From assembly GCA_964621225.1 (NCBI GenBank), contig CAZULK010000016.1, positions 1 to 30,960 on the forward strand: a DNA stretch of 30,960 bases. The letters are read 5' to 3'. The stretch's first letter is position 1. Every line of letters starts with the position of its first letter. The notes beneath the pieces are model-generated. The model saw only the letters and a list, made by a program, of their open reading frames with translations, ran no database searches and was not told where the DNA came from. This DNA comes from CAYNUJ01 sp964621225. Lineage in GTDB: Bacteria > Bacteroidota > Ignavibacteria > Ignavibacteriales > Melioribacteraceae. The position numbers were made by a program, and so were the translations under genes. Shown here in pieces: positions 24,101 through 30,960 of the stretch.

Positions 24101-24146
24101 CAAAGTAAAATTGAAAGTCATAAATTCTGAAGTATAGGAGAATAAA

Positions 24147-24653
24147 TTGAAACCAAAAAAAATATCGGGTTTAGAAGGACTTAAGGAAAAAGTTGTTCAT
24201 ATCAACAGAGTAGCAAAGGTTGTGAAAGGTGGACGCCGTTTCTCATTCAATGCTATTGTTGTTGTAGGTGACGGAAACGGACATGTAGGCGTTGGTTTAG
24301 GTAAAGCTAACGAAGTTACGGATGCAATCTCCAAAGGAATTGACGACGCAAAGAAAAACGTATATCACGTTCCGGTTGTAAAAGGAACAATCCCTCACGA
24401 AATTATAGGTAAATATGGTGCGGGTAAAGTGTTGTTGAAACCGGCTTCTCCCGGTACGGGTGTTATTGCCGGTGGTGGTGTGCGTGCGGTATTGGAAGCA
24501 GCCGGAGTACAGGATATACTTACCAAATCCCTCGGTTCATCTAATCCGCATAACCAAGTTAAAGCTACTTTGGCAGGATTGTTGAATTTGATTGATGCCA
24601 GAACTATGGCAGCAAAACGCGGAATGTCTGTTAGTGAATTGTTTAATGCTTAA
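24147..24653 (+). CDS. rpsE: Small ribosomal subunit protein uS5
   Basis: TTG at 24147, with AGGAG six bases upstream, gives 168 residues. The N-terminal dsRBD-like domain has LKEKVVHINRVAKVVKGGRR (about 12-31) and FNAIVVVGDGNGHVGVGLGK (about 34-53). The second domain contains GAGKVLLKPASPGTGVIAGG, VRAVLEAAGVQDILTKSLGS and the C-terminal MAAKRGMSVSELF. S5 lies at the mRNA entry and affects decoding accuracy; the loop changed in spectinomycin resistance (KVVKGGRR) looks normal. The upstream spacer is 121 bases because of the tRNA-Gln gene. Confidence 0.98.
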   Translation: MKPKKISGLEGLKEKVVHINRVAKVVKGGRRFSFNAIVVVGDGNGHVGVGLGKANEVTDAISKGIDDAKKNVYHVPVVKGTIPHEIIGKYGAGKVLLKPASPGTGVIAGGGVRAVLEAAGVQDILTKSLGSSNPHNQVKATLAGLLNLIDARTMAAKRGMSVSELFNA

Positions 24654-24665
24654 TTGAGGATGAGC

Positions 24666-24854
24666 ATGGCTAAGAAATTGAAGATTACACAAACTAGAAG
24701 TATTATCGGAAGAAAAAAAGACCAAAAGCTTACAATTGAAGCTTTAGGCTTGGGAAGACCAAATTACAGTAGAGTACATAACGATACTCCTCAGATTAGA
24801 GGAATGATAAATAAAGTTTCTCACTTAGTTAAAGTAGAAGAAATCGAAGAATAG
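24666..24854 (+). CDS. rpmD: Large ribosomal subunit protein uL30
   Basis: The best start is ATG at 24666, giving 62 residues beginning MAKKLKITQTRSIIGRKKDQ, the L30 N-terminus, with GAGGA (24656-24660) as SD. In-frame TTG (24654) and ATG (24660) would add up to four residues but leave no room for an SD. The rest, ALGLGRPNYSRVHNDTPQIR and GMINKVSHLVKVEEIEE, matches L30. It is a small 50S protein lying between rpsE and rplO as usual. Confidence 0.95.
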   Translation: MAKKLKITQTRSIIGRKKDQKLTIEALGLGRPNYSRVHNDTPQIRGMINKVSHLVKVEEIEE

Positions 24855-24862
24855 GTGATTAA

Positions 24863-25324
24863 ATGGATATTTTGAGCAATTTAAGATACGCAAAAGGTTC
24901 TGTAAAAAAACGCAAGAGAGTTGGTAGAGGAGAAGGATCCGGCCATGGTGGAACCGCTACACGTGGTATGAACGGCCAAAAATCGCGTTCCGGCGCTAAA
25001 CACCGCGCATGGTTCGAAGGTGGTCAAATGCCATTACAAAGACGCGTTCCTAAAAAAGGTTTTACAAATATATTTAAAATTCAATATCAACCTATCAACT
25101 TAAGCCGTCTGCAAAAACTTGCGGATGAAAATAAATTTGAAAATAATGTTGTTTCTCCGGCTGCATTGTACAAAGCCGGTGTAATCAACAAAGCCGTTCC
25201 TTACAAAATTTTGGGTAATGGCGAATTGACTGCGAAGCTGGAAATTGAAGCTCATGCTTTCAGCGCTTCGGCAAAAGAAAAAATTGAAAAAGCTGGTGGT
25301 ACTATTAAAGAGATTAAAGCTTAA
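24863..25324 (+). CDS. rplO: Large ribosomal subunit protein uL15
   Basis: This 153-residue protein has the glycine- and arginine-rich N-terminal extension KRKRVGRGEGSGHGGTATRG (about 16-35), GQKSRSGAKHRAWFEGGQMP (about 38-57) and RRVPKKGFTNIFKIQYQPIN. The globular C-terminal domain ends LEIEAHAFSASAKEKIEKAG. L15 is a late-assembly 50S protein threaded into 23S rRNA. Its stop overlaps the start of secY by one base (TAATG), so the two are probably translationally coupled. Confidence 0.98.
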   Translation: MDILSNLRYAKGSVKKRKRVGRGEGSGHGGTATRGMNGQKSRSGAKHRAWFEGGQMPLQRRVPKKGFTNIFKIQYQPINLSRLQKLADENKFENNVVSPAALYKAGVINKAVPYKILGNGELTAKLEIEAHAFSASAKEKIEKAGGTIKEIKA

Positions 25325-26661
25325 TGGGAAAATTTCAGGACACATTCCGGAATATTTTTAAGATTCACGAGCTGCGTCAGAGAATAATCTATACGCTTAG
25401 TTTGCTCGTGATAGTGAGAGTTGGTTCTCACATTACACTGCCCGGCATCGATGCTGGGTTACTTGCAGATGCAATGTCTAACAACACATCGAACAACCTA
25501 TTCGGATTTTACGATATGTTCGTTGGTGGTGCATTTAAAAATGCAGCACTATTTGCTTTGGGTATTATGCCCTACATTAGTGCATCCATTATCATTCAGT
25601 TGTTAGGCGCTGTAGTTCCCTACTTCCAAAAACTTCAGAGAGAAGGGGAAGAGGGAAGAAAGAAAATCACTCAGTTGACAAGATACGGAACTGTTTTAAT
25701 ATCATTGTTCCAGGCTTGGGGTATTACAATTCACCTCAATAGTATCAGTTTTAACGGACAACCTGTTATTCCTGCAGAGGTTTCGGGAATAGGATTCACA
25801 ATTTCTTCTGTGGTATTTTTGGTTGCCGGTACGGTATTCATGATGTGGATGGGTGAACAGATAACAGATAAAGGTGTTGGAAACGGTATTTCCCTTATTA
25901 TCTTTATCAACATTATCAATAGATTACCCTTCGCCATGCTCGACGAATTCCGTCTTTTGAATTCCGGTCAAAGAAACATTGTGATAGAAATTGTAATTCT
26001 TGCTTTCATGGCATTGATCATTGCCGGTGTTGTTTTGGTTACACAAGGAACGAGAAGAATTCCGGTTCAATACGCCAAGAGAGTTGTTGGAAGAAAAGTT
26101 TACGGCGGAGTAACTCAATATATTCCATTAAGAGTGAATACCGCAGGCGTTATGCCTATTATATTTGCTCAATCTATTATGTTTATTCCGAGCACATTAT
26201 TGTCTTTCTTCCCGGATAATGAATTAATGCAAACATTTGCATCTTATTTCGATTATACATCATTTTCTTATGCTGTAATTTACGGATTGATGATTGTGTT
26301 CTTTACATATTTCTATACGGCAATCGCATTCAATCCACAGGATGTTGCAGAAAATATAAAGAAACAAGGTGGCTTTATCCCGGGCATTCGCCCTGGTAAG
26401 CAAACAGCGGAATTTATAGATAATATATTAACAAAAATTACTTTGCCCGGTTCTATATTCTTGGCCATTGTAGCAATATTGCCGGCATTTATTACAAGAA
26501 TGGGAGTATCGGGAAGTTTTGCATCTTTCTTTGGCGGAACCAGTCTGTTGATTATAGTTGGTGTTGCACTTGATACTCTGCAACAAATAGAATCACATTT
26601 AACCATGCGTCATTACGACGGATTTATGAAATCCGGAAAATTACGCGGTAGAAGAAGCTAA
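25324..26661 (+). CDS. secY: Protein translocase channel subunit SecY
   Basis: This 445-residue membrane protein has about ten hydrophobic segments, as expected for SecY. Landmarks are KIHELRQRIIYTLSLLVIVR (first membrane segment region), the plug-region sequence around FGFYDMFVGGAFKNAALFAL, LGIMPYISASIIIQLL, GEQITDKGVGNGISLIIF and the cytoplasmic loop ending PGKQTAEFIDNILTKITLPG. The C-terminal tail is MRHYDGFMKSGKLRGRR. SecY forms the pore of SecYEG; SecE is encoded at 498-680. The ATG overlaps the rplO stop by one base. The adk gene, often placed between secY and map, is absent here. Confidence 0.98.
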   Translation: MGKFQDTFRNIFKIHELRQRIIYTLSLLVIVRVGSHITLPGIDAGLLADAMSNNTSNNLFGFYDMFVGGAFKNAALFALGIMPYISASIIIQLLGAVVPYFQKLQREGEEGRKKITQLTRYGTVLISLFQAWGITIHLNSISFNGQPVIPAEVSGIGFTISSVVFLVAGTVFMMWMGEQITDKGVGNGISLIIFINIINRLPFAMLDEFRLLNSGQRNIVIEIVILAFMALIIAGVVLVTQGTRRIPVQYAKRVVGRKVYGGVTQYIPLRVNTAGVMPIIFAQSIMFIPSTLLSFFPDNELMQTFASYFDYTSFSYAVIYGLMIVFFTYFYTAIAFNPQDVAENIKKQGGFIPGIRPGKQTAEFIDNILTKITLPGSIFLAIVAILPAFITRMGVSGSFASFFGGTSLLIIVGVALDTLQQIESHLTMRHYDGFMKSGKLRGRRS

Positions 26662-26676
26662 AGAGAGAGTTGTTCT

Positions 26677-27438
26677 TTGATTTTAATTAAATCAAAAAAA
26701 GAAATAGATTTTATAAGAGAAAGTTGTAAGATAGTTGCGGAAACTTTGCAGATGTGCAAAGCATACGCAAAAGAAGGAATAACAACAGGGGAATTGGATA
26801 AAATTGCCGAAGATTACATCAGAAGTAACGATGCAATTCCCGCTTTCAAGGGTTATTCCCAAGGCAATGCACCCGGGTTTCCGGGAACGATTTGTGCTTC
26901 GGTTAACGAAGAAGTTGTTCACGGTATACCGGGCAACAGAGTTCTTAAAAATGGTGATATAATTTCGATTGACGTCGGAGTTCTCAAAAACAAATATTAC
27001 GGTGATGCGGCATTAACTGTTGCTATTGGCGAAATATCGGATGAAAAAAAGAGATTGATGGAAGTAACTGAAAAGTCTCTTTACAAAGGTATTGAAGCCG
27101 CCGTGGCAGGCAATAGAATAGGAGATATTTCCTATGCCGTTCAAGAGTTTGTTGAATCCAACGGATTTTCGATTGTAAGGGAACTTTGCGGTCACGGAGT
27201 TGGTAGGTATTTGCACGAAGAACCGCAGATTCCAAATTTCGGGCCCAAAGGTAAAGGACCCGTTATTAAGAACGGAATGACGTTAGCAATTGAACCGATG
27301 GTTAATGCCGGAAAACATTTTGTTGATGTTGCCAAAGACGGATGGACAGTTTTTGCGAGCGATAGAAAGCCATCTGCACATTTTGAACATTCGATAGCAA
27401 TTATAGACGGAAAACCGGAAATATTAACGGTAGCATAA
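26677..27438 (+). CDS. map: Methionine aminopeptidase, type I
   Basis: This 253-residue enzyme removes the N-terminal Met from new proteins. All five metal ligands are present: D99 (in SIDVG), D110, H173 (in CGHGVGR), E206 (in AIEP) and E237 (in FEHS), plus the catalytic H82 (VVHGIPG). It lacks the N-terminal zinc-finger extension of eukaryotic and mycobacterial forms. The start is TTG at 26677, 15 bases after secY with only a GAGAG-like SD; an open frame starting MILIKSKKEIDFIRESCKIV agrees with the family. It is three bases upstream of infA, consistent with the secY-map-infA order of many bacteria. Confidence 0.97.
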   Translation: MILIKSKKEIDFIRESCKIVAETLQMCKAYAKEGITTGELDKIAEDYIRSNDAIPAFKGYSQGNAPGFPGTICASVNEEVVHGIPGNRVLKNGDIISIDVGVLKNKYYGDAALTVAIGEISDEKKRLMEVTEKSLYKGIEAAVAGNRIGDISYAVQEFVESNGFSIVRELCGHGVGRYLHEEPQIPNFGPKGKGPVIKNGMTLAIEPMVNAGKHFVDVAKDGWTVFASDRKPSAHFEHSIAIIDGKPEILTVA

Positions 27439-27441
27439 ATT

Positions 27442-27660
27442 ATGGCTAAACAAGGTGCAATAAAAGTAGACGGAGTGGTAACCGAAACATTGCCAAACGC
27501 AACTTTCAAAGTGAAGTTGGATAATGGGCATGAAATATTGGCTCATATATCTGGAAAAATGCGAATGCATTACATTAAAATTTTGGTAGGGGATAAAGTT
27601 TCTGTTGAACTTTCTCCTTACGATTTGAATAAAGGTAGAATTACTTATAGATATAAATAG
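27442..27660 (+). CDS. infA: Translation initiation factor IF-1
   Basis: This 72-residue single OB-fold protein is standard IF-1: MAKQGAIKVDGVVTETLPNA, TFKVKLDNGHEILAHISGKM and KILVGDKVSVELSPYDLNKG, ending RITYRYK. IF-1 occupies the A site of the 30S subunit during initiation. Only three bases separate it from the map stop and no SD is evident, so translation is probably coupled to map. Rpm J follows 12 bases later. Confidence 0.98.
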   Translation: MAKQGAIKVDGVVTETLPNATFKVKLDNGHEILAHISGKMRMHYIKILVGDKVSVELSPYDLNKGRITYRYK

Positions 27661-27672
27661 CGGAGTCTTGTG

Positions 27673-27786
27673 ATGAAAGTCAGAGCTTCAGTAAAGAAGA
27701 TGTGTAAAGATTGTAGAATTATCAAAAGAAAAGGCGTTGTACGAGTGATTTGTAAAAATCCAAAGCACAAGCAACGTCAAGGTTAA
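27673..27786 (+). CDS. rpmJ: Large ribosomal subunit protein bL36, zinc type
   Basis: This 37-residue protein begins MKVRASVKKMCKDCRIIKRK. It carries the zinc ribbon ligands C11, C14, C27 and H32, so it is the C-plus form. L36 is the smallest 50S protein and stabilises the region under the L7/L12 stalk. GGAG lies seven bases before the ATG. The infA-rpmJ-rpsM order is the usual one. It is notable that L36 here keeps zinc while L33 and S14 in the same cluster do not. Confidence 0.97.
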   Translation: MKVRASVKKMCKDCRIIKRKGVVRVICKNPKHKQRQG

Positions 27787-27806
27787 TTAATTAAGGAGGT
27801 ATTGAT

Positions 27807-28190
27807 TTGGCTCGTATAGCAGGTGTCGACTTACCGAAGAACAAAAAAGCTTATATTGGATTGACCTACATTCACGGTATTGGTCAGCATACGGCTCTTA
27901 CAGTTTGCGAAAAAGCAAAAGTGGATCCGAACAAAAAAATATCCGATCTTACAGAGAACGAAGTTGCGGAAATAAGAGCTATACTGACTGCAGATTATAA
28001 AGTTGAAGGTGCTCTTAGGAGTGAAGTTCAACAGAATATAAAAAGATTGATGGATATAGGATGTTACCGTGGATTAAGACACAGAAGAGGTTTACCTGTT
28101 CGAGGACAAAGAACCAAAACCAATTCCAGAACAAGAAAAGGTAAACGTAAAACTGTCGCAGGTAAGAAAAAAGCACCAGGTAAGAAATAG
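27807..28190 (+). CDS. rpsM: Small ribosomal subunit protein uS13
   Basis: TTG at 27807, with AAGGAGGT six bases upstream (the strongest SD in the window), gives 127 residues starting MARIAGVDLPKNKKAYIGLT. It has the helix-hairpin-helix part YIHGIGQHTALTVCEKAKV (about 21-39), RLMDIGCYRGLRHRRGLPVR (about 80-99) and a basic C-terminal tail to APGKK. S13 contacts P-site tRNA and forms the B1 bridges. The 20-base spacer after rpmJ leaves no room for the alpha-operon pseudoknot known in E. coli. Confidence 0.98.
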   Translation: MARIAGVDLPKNKKAYIGLTYIHGIGQHTALTVCEKAKVDPNKKISDLTENEVAEIRAILTADYKVEGALRSEVQQNIKRLMDIGCYRGLRHRRGLPVRGQRTKTNSRTRKGKRKTVAGKKKAPGKK

Positions 28191-28211
28191 TTAATAATCA
28201 GGAGTAGTGAA

Positions 28212-28598
28212 TTGGCTAAGACTTCAAGAAAAACGAAAAAGAAAGTTCATGTAGATGCAATGGGTATAGCCCATATAAAAGCATCGTTTAATAATATTAT
28301 TGTAACGATTACCGATATTTACGGAAATACAATATCATGGTCTTCGGCTGGAAAGAACGGATTCAAGGGTTCAAGAAAAAACACACCCTTTGCTTCCCAA
28401 GTAACTGCCGAAGCAGCAGCTAAAGAAGCATATGATTTAGGTCTTCGTAAAGTTGATGTATTAGTAAAAGGTCCCGGTGCGGGAAGAGAAGCAGCTATCC
28501 GTGCTTTGAATACAGCCGGATTGCAGATATTATCTATAAAAGATATTACACCAATACCGCACAACGGATGCAGACCACCGAAAAGAAGAAGAGTTTAA
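28212..28598 (+). CDS. rpsK: Small ribosomal subunit protein uS11
   Basis: TTG at 28212, with AGGAG seven bases upstream, gives 128 residues. Core motifs are HIKASFNNIIVTITDIYGNT (about 21-40), SWSSAGKNGFKGSRKNTPFA (about 42-61) and the C-terminal ITPIPHNGCRPPKRRRV. S11 lies on the 30S platform near the mRNA exit channel and helps in the Shine-Dalgarno region. It follows rpsM by 21 bases and precedes rpsD by 16. Confidence 0.98.
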   Translation: MAKTSRKTKKKVHVDAMGIAHIKASFNNIIVTITDIYGNTISWSSAGKNGFKGSRKNTPFASQVTAEAAAKEAYDLGLRKVDVLVKGPGAGREAAIRALNTAGLQILSIKDITPIPHNGCRPPKRRRV

Positions 28599-28614
28599 TT
28601 AGGAGATATTGTAG

Positions 28615-29241
28615 ATGGCAAGATATACCGGACCAAGCTGCAAATTATGCAGAAGAGAACGACAAAAATTATTCTTAAAAGGTAGCAAATGTCATTCGGA
28701 AAAATGTCCGCTTGAAAAGAAAAATTACATCCCGGGTCAACATGGTTTGGGACGTCGCGGCAAATATTCCGAATACGGAGTACAGCTACGCGAAAAACAA
28801 AAAGTTAAAAGAACTTACGGCCTTTTGGAGAGCCAATTCAGAGCTTATTTCGACAAAGCTAACCGCCAAAAAGGTGTTACCGGCGAAAACTTGATCAAAC
28901 TGCTCGAAAGAAGATTGGATAATGTTGTTTACCGTTTAGGTTTTGCTCCCTCTCGCAAAGCTGCCCGTCAGCTTGTTCTTCATAACCACTTTTTGGTAAA
29001 CGGCAAGCCGGTAAATATTCCTTCTTACATCGTTAATGTTGGCGACGAAGTAAGCGTAAGGGATAAAAGCAAAACACTCGATATCATTCACGAAGCATTG
29101 AGAAGAACAAAAGACAATCTTTATGGATGGTTGAGTGTAGATAAAGCGAATCTCAAAGGTAGATTTGAACAATTACCCGAAAGAGATCAAATACCGCTCA
29201 ACGCTAACGAGCAATTAATTGTTGAGCTATATTCAAAATAA
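28615..29241 (+). CDS. rpsD: Small ribosomal subunit protein uS4, zinc-binding type
   Basis: This 208-residue protein has a zinc-finger-like N-terminus with C9, C12, C26 and C31 (SCKLCRRERQ and KCHSEKC), so it is the C-plus S4 class. The S4 RNA-binding domain (about 98-160) contains RLDNVVYRLGFAPSRKAARQ and HNHFLVNGKPVNIPSYIVNV. S4 starts 30S assembly on the 5' domain of 16S rRNA; in E. coli it also represses the alpha operon. The ATG follows TAGGAG with a 10-base spacer. Confidence 0.98.
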   Translation: MARYTGPSCKLCRRERQKLFLKGSKCHSEKCPLEKKNYIPGQHGLGRRGKYSEYGVQLREKQKVKRTYGLLESQFRAYFDKANRQKGVTGENLIKLLERRLDNVVYRLGFAPSRKAARQLVLHNHFLVNGKPVNIPSYIVNVGDEVSVRDKSKTLDIIHEALRRTKDNLYGWLSVDKANLKGRFEQLPERDQIPLNANEQLIVELYSK

Positions 29242-29266
29242 TTTTTAATAATTGAGAGGATTCTAA

Positions 29267-30259
29267 ATGAGCTATCCGTTTATAAAATTACCCGACGGCG
29301 TTATATTAGAAGAAGCAACAGCTACGAATACTTATGGCAAATTTACGGTACAACCTTTAGAGAGAGGATTTGGTGTTACGTTAGGTAATTCATTTAGAAG
29401 AGTGTTGCTCTCATCTTTAACCGGAGCGGCAATTACTGCAATCAAAATTGAAGGTGTATTGCACGAATTCACTACTGTTCCCGGTGTTGTGGAAGATGTA
29501 ACAGAGATAGTACTTAATCTGAAGAAAGTGAGAATGAAAATTCTCGATAAGAAATCGGAAAAATTGGAAATTTCGGTTTCCGGTCCTTGTGACCTTACAG
29601 CACAAGCATTGCAAGATGCATGCGCAGACATTGAAATAATGAACCCGGATCAGCATATTGCTACACTTAACGAAGGCGCTAAGTTGAATATGGAAGTTCG
29701 CTTTGCAGTTGGTAAAGGTTACGTACCTTCGAATATGCAGCAAATACCTGATCAAACTATCGGGATTATTCCTATAGATTCAATCTTTACACCGATTAAG
29801 AACGTTAAATACGATGTGGAAAATGTTCGTATCGGCGAAAGTAACGAATTCGAAAAATTAACTTTGGAAGTAACGACAGACGGTACAATCAGTCCGGACG
29901 ACGCACTTTCCAGCTGTGCTCAAATATTGAAAGATCATGTTCAATTATTCATTAATTTTGAAGTTGAACAGGAAGAAGAGCAAGTTGAAAGTGTGGAAGA
30001 CGCAGAAACCGAAAGACTTCGCAAAATATTGCTTACCAGCGTAGACGATTTGGAATTAAGCGTTAGATCACACAATTGTTTGAAAGCTGCAAACATCAAA
30101 ACATTGGGCGATCTTGTTCGCCGTGACGAATCCGAGATGTTGAAATTCAGAAATTTCGGTCGTAAATCGTTATCCGAATTAAGCGATATAGTTGATAACT
30201 ATGGTTTGGAATTCGGAATGGATGTGGATAAAATCATTAATGCTAAAACTGACAAATAA
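29267..30259 (+). CDS. rpoA: DNA-directed RNA polymerase subunit alpha
   Basis: This 330-residue protein has an N-terminal dimerisation and assembly domain (about 1-235) with LERGFGVTLGNSFRRVLLSS (31-50) and an acidic linker (about 234-248, EQEEEQVESVEDAE). The C-terminal domain carries LELSVRSHNCLKAANI with R267, the residue matching the UP-element-binding R265 of E. coli, and MLKFRNFGRKSLSEL. Alpha starts polymerase assembly; beta and beta' are encoded at 3532-11605 in the same cluster. GAGAGGA precedes the ATG. Length and gene order (rpsD-rpoA-rplQ) are standard. Confidence 0.99.
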   Translation: MSYPFIKLPDGVILEEATATNTYGKFTVQPLERGFGVTLGNSFRRVLLSSLTGAAITAIKIEGVLHEFTTVPGVVEDVTEIVLNLKKVRMKILDKKSEKLEISVSGPCDLTAQALQDACADIEIMNPDQHIATLNEGAKLNMEVRFAVGKGYVPSNMQQIPDQTIGIIPIDSIFTPIKNVKYDVENVRIGESNEFEKLTLEVTTDGTISPDDALSSCAQILKDHVQLFINFEVEQEEEQVESVEDAETERLRKILLTSVDDLELSVRSHNCLKAANIKTLGDLVRRDESEMLKFRNFGRKSLSELSDIVDNYGLEFGMDVDKIINAKTDK

Positions 30260-30276
30260 TTTATTAAGGTAGAAGA

Positions 30277-30885
30277 ATGAGACATAGAGTTAAAGGCAGA
30301 AAATTAGGAAGAACTTCGGCTCATAGAGAAGCAACTTTAAGATTATTGGCTACTTCTCTTTTGAAACATAAAAAAATCAAAACTACCGTAGCCAAGGCAA
30401 AGGAATTAAGAACTTATGTTGAGCCTTTAATTACTAAAGCTAAAAACGACACCGTTGCTAATCGCAGACATGTAGCAAGATTTATCAAAGATAAAGAAGT
30501 TGTAAAAGAATTATTCGGTGAAATAATTGAAAAAATAGGCGACAGACCAGGTGGATATACACGCATTGTTAAACTTGGTCAACGTCGTGGTGATGCTGCA
30601 GAAATGGCGATTATAGAATTGGTTGACTTTGCCGCAGAAGGCGAAGAAAAACCAAAGAAAGCTAAAAAAGCAGAAAAAGTTGAAAAACCAGAAGTTCAAG
30701 AAGCCGAAGTAGTTGAAGAAACTACAGAGGAAACCAAGGCCGAAGAGGCAGCTGAAGAAGTTGCGGAAGCCGAGGTTGAAGAAAAGTCTGAAGAAGAAAA
30801 TACAGAAGCCAAAGCCGAAGAATCTGCAGAAGAGCCGAAAGAAGAAGGTTCCGAGGATGCTCCGGCTGAAGAAGATAAAAAATAA
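30277..30885 (+). CDS. rplQ: Large ribosomal subunit protein bL17 with long acidic C-terminal tail
   Basis: Residues 1-119 are a normal L17: MRHRVKGRKLGRTSAHREAT, LLKHKKIKTTVAKAKELRTY and GGYTRIVKLGQRRGDAAEMA. Residues 120-202 form a low-complexity tail of Glu, Ala, Lys and Val, with roughly 33 Glu against 13 Lys and no aromatic residue. E. coli L17 has 127 residues and B. subtilis 120; extended forms are known to me from Bacteroidota-type genomes, so the tail may be a group trait. L17 sits near the tunnel exit, so the tail could reach into solvent there (inference). Last gene before a strong terminator. Confidence 0.97.
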   Translation: MRHRVKGRKLGRTSAHREATLRLLATSLLKHKKIKTTVAKAKELRTYVEPLITKAKNDTVANRRHVARFIKDKEVVKELFGEIIEKIGDRPGGYTRIVKLGQRRGDAAEMAIIELVDFAAEGEEKPKKAKKAEKVEKPEVQEAEVVEETTEETKAEEAAEEVAEAEVEEKSEEENTEAKAEESAEEPKEEGSEDAPAEEDKK

Positions 30886-30909
30886 GCGATTTTCCTTGGT
30901 TGTTTATTG

Positions 30910-30946
30910 AAAAGAGCAGTTGCTAAGCGGCTGCTCTTTTTATTTT
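30910..30946 (+). terminator. Rho-independent terminator after rplQ
   Basis: AAAAGAGCAGTTGC (30910-30923) pairs with GCGGCTGCTCTTTT (30927-30940) as a 14-bp stem with two G-U pairs and a TAA loop, running into TTTTTATTTT. It begins 24 bases after the rplQ stop and is the best terminator of the window, marking the end of the S10-spc-alpha supercluster. The A-rich 5' arm would also make it fairly active in the reverse direction. Confidence 0.88.
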
Positions 30947-30960
30947 AAATGGTGGATGTT

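Noticed and set aside
24111..24138. TTGAAA-16-TATAGG, a possible promoter between tRNA-Gln and rpsE
   Set aside because: The -10 match is poor and overlaps the rpsE SD, and transcription would start at about the start codon, losing the SD. AT-rich SD contexts of the TATAGGAG type recur (for example before rplL).
30634..30882. Possible tandem DNA repeat in the rplQ tail
   Set aside because: The codons are repetitive in composition (GAA, GCC, AAA) but no fixed repeat unit could be aligned.
30713..30910. Overlapping lysine-rich open frame of 65 codons inside the rplQ tail
   Set aside because: It is a +1 frame reading of GAA/AAG-rich low-complexity DNA; no SD and no family similarity.

Overview
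This window is one long, co-directional, densely packed cluster of translation and transcription genes, all on the + strand. It holds 43 recognisable protein genes and four tRNA genes (one cut by the left edge). No stretch over 300 bases lacks a gene, and I see no mobile element, CRISPR array, defence system, phage gene or unknown ORF. The DNA is moderately AT-rich. Shine-Dalgarno (SD) sequences of the AGGAGG type are plain before many genes, and TTG starts are common. The EF-Tu, RNA polymerase and ribosomal protein sequences look like the Bacteroidota/Chlorobiota (FCB) group. Because canonical Bacteroidia mostly lack SD sequences, I lean towards an Ignavibacteria/Chlorobiota-like lineage. That is inference; no tree or database search was run.

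Layout: (1) 1-472, a tRNA cluster: 3' end of tRNA-Gly(TCC), a terminator-like hairpin, tRNA-Thr(GGT), rpmG (L33), tRNA-Trp(CCA). (2) 498-3408, secE-nusG-rplKAJL: the Sec channel subunit, the elongation factor NusG and the L11/L1/L10/L12 stalk region. (3) 3532-11605, rpoB-rpoC, preceded by a perfect 13-bp hairpin in the usual rplL-rpoB attenuator position. (4) 11712-15938, the str operon rpsL-rpsG-fusA-tuf, preceded by the clearest promoter of the window (TTGACA-17-TATATT) with a perfect 16-bp palindrome over its -35 box. (5) 16009-20734, the S10 operon rpsJ-rplCDWB-rpsS-rplV-rpsC-rplP-rpmC, preceded by a TTCG-capped hairpin. (6) 20752-26661, the spc operon rpsQ-rplNXE-rpsNH-rplFR-[tRNA-Gln]-rpsE-rpmD-rplO-secY. 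(7) 26677-30885, map-infA-rpmJ-rpsMKD-rpoA-rplQ, closed by a strong intrinsic terminator at 30910-30946.

Together the genes supply most ribosomal proteins, initiation factor IF-1, elongation factors EF-Tu and EF-G, the alpha, beta and beta' subunits of RNA polymerase, two SecYEG subunits and methionine aminopeptidase. Nearly all spacers are 2-30 nt, so transcription units are probably very long.

I did not find an undescribed biological system. The points most worth a second look are the tRNA-Gln gene between rplR and rpsE, the palindromic str promoter, the strong SDs that accompany many TTG starts, hairpins at operon junctions without an obvious new promoter, and the 83-residue acidic tail on L17.
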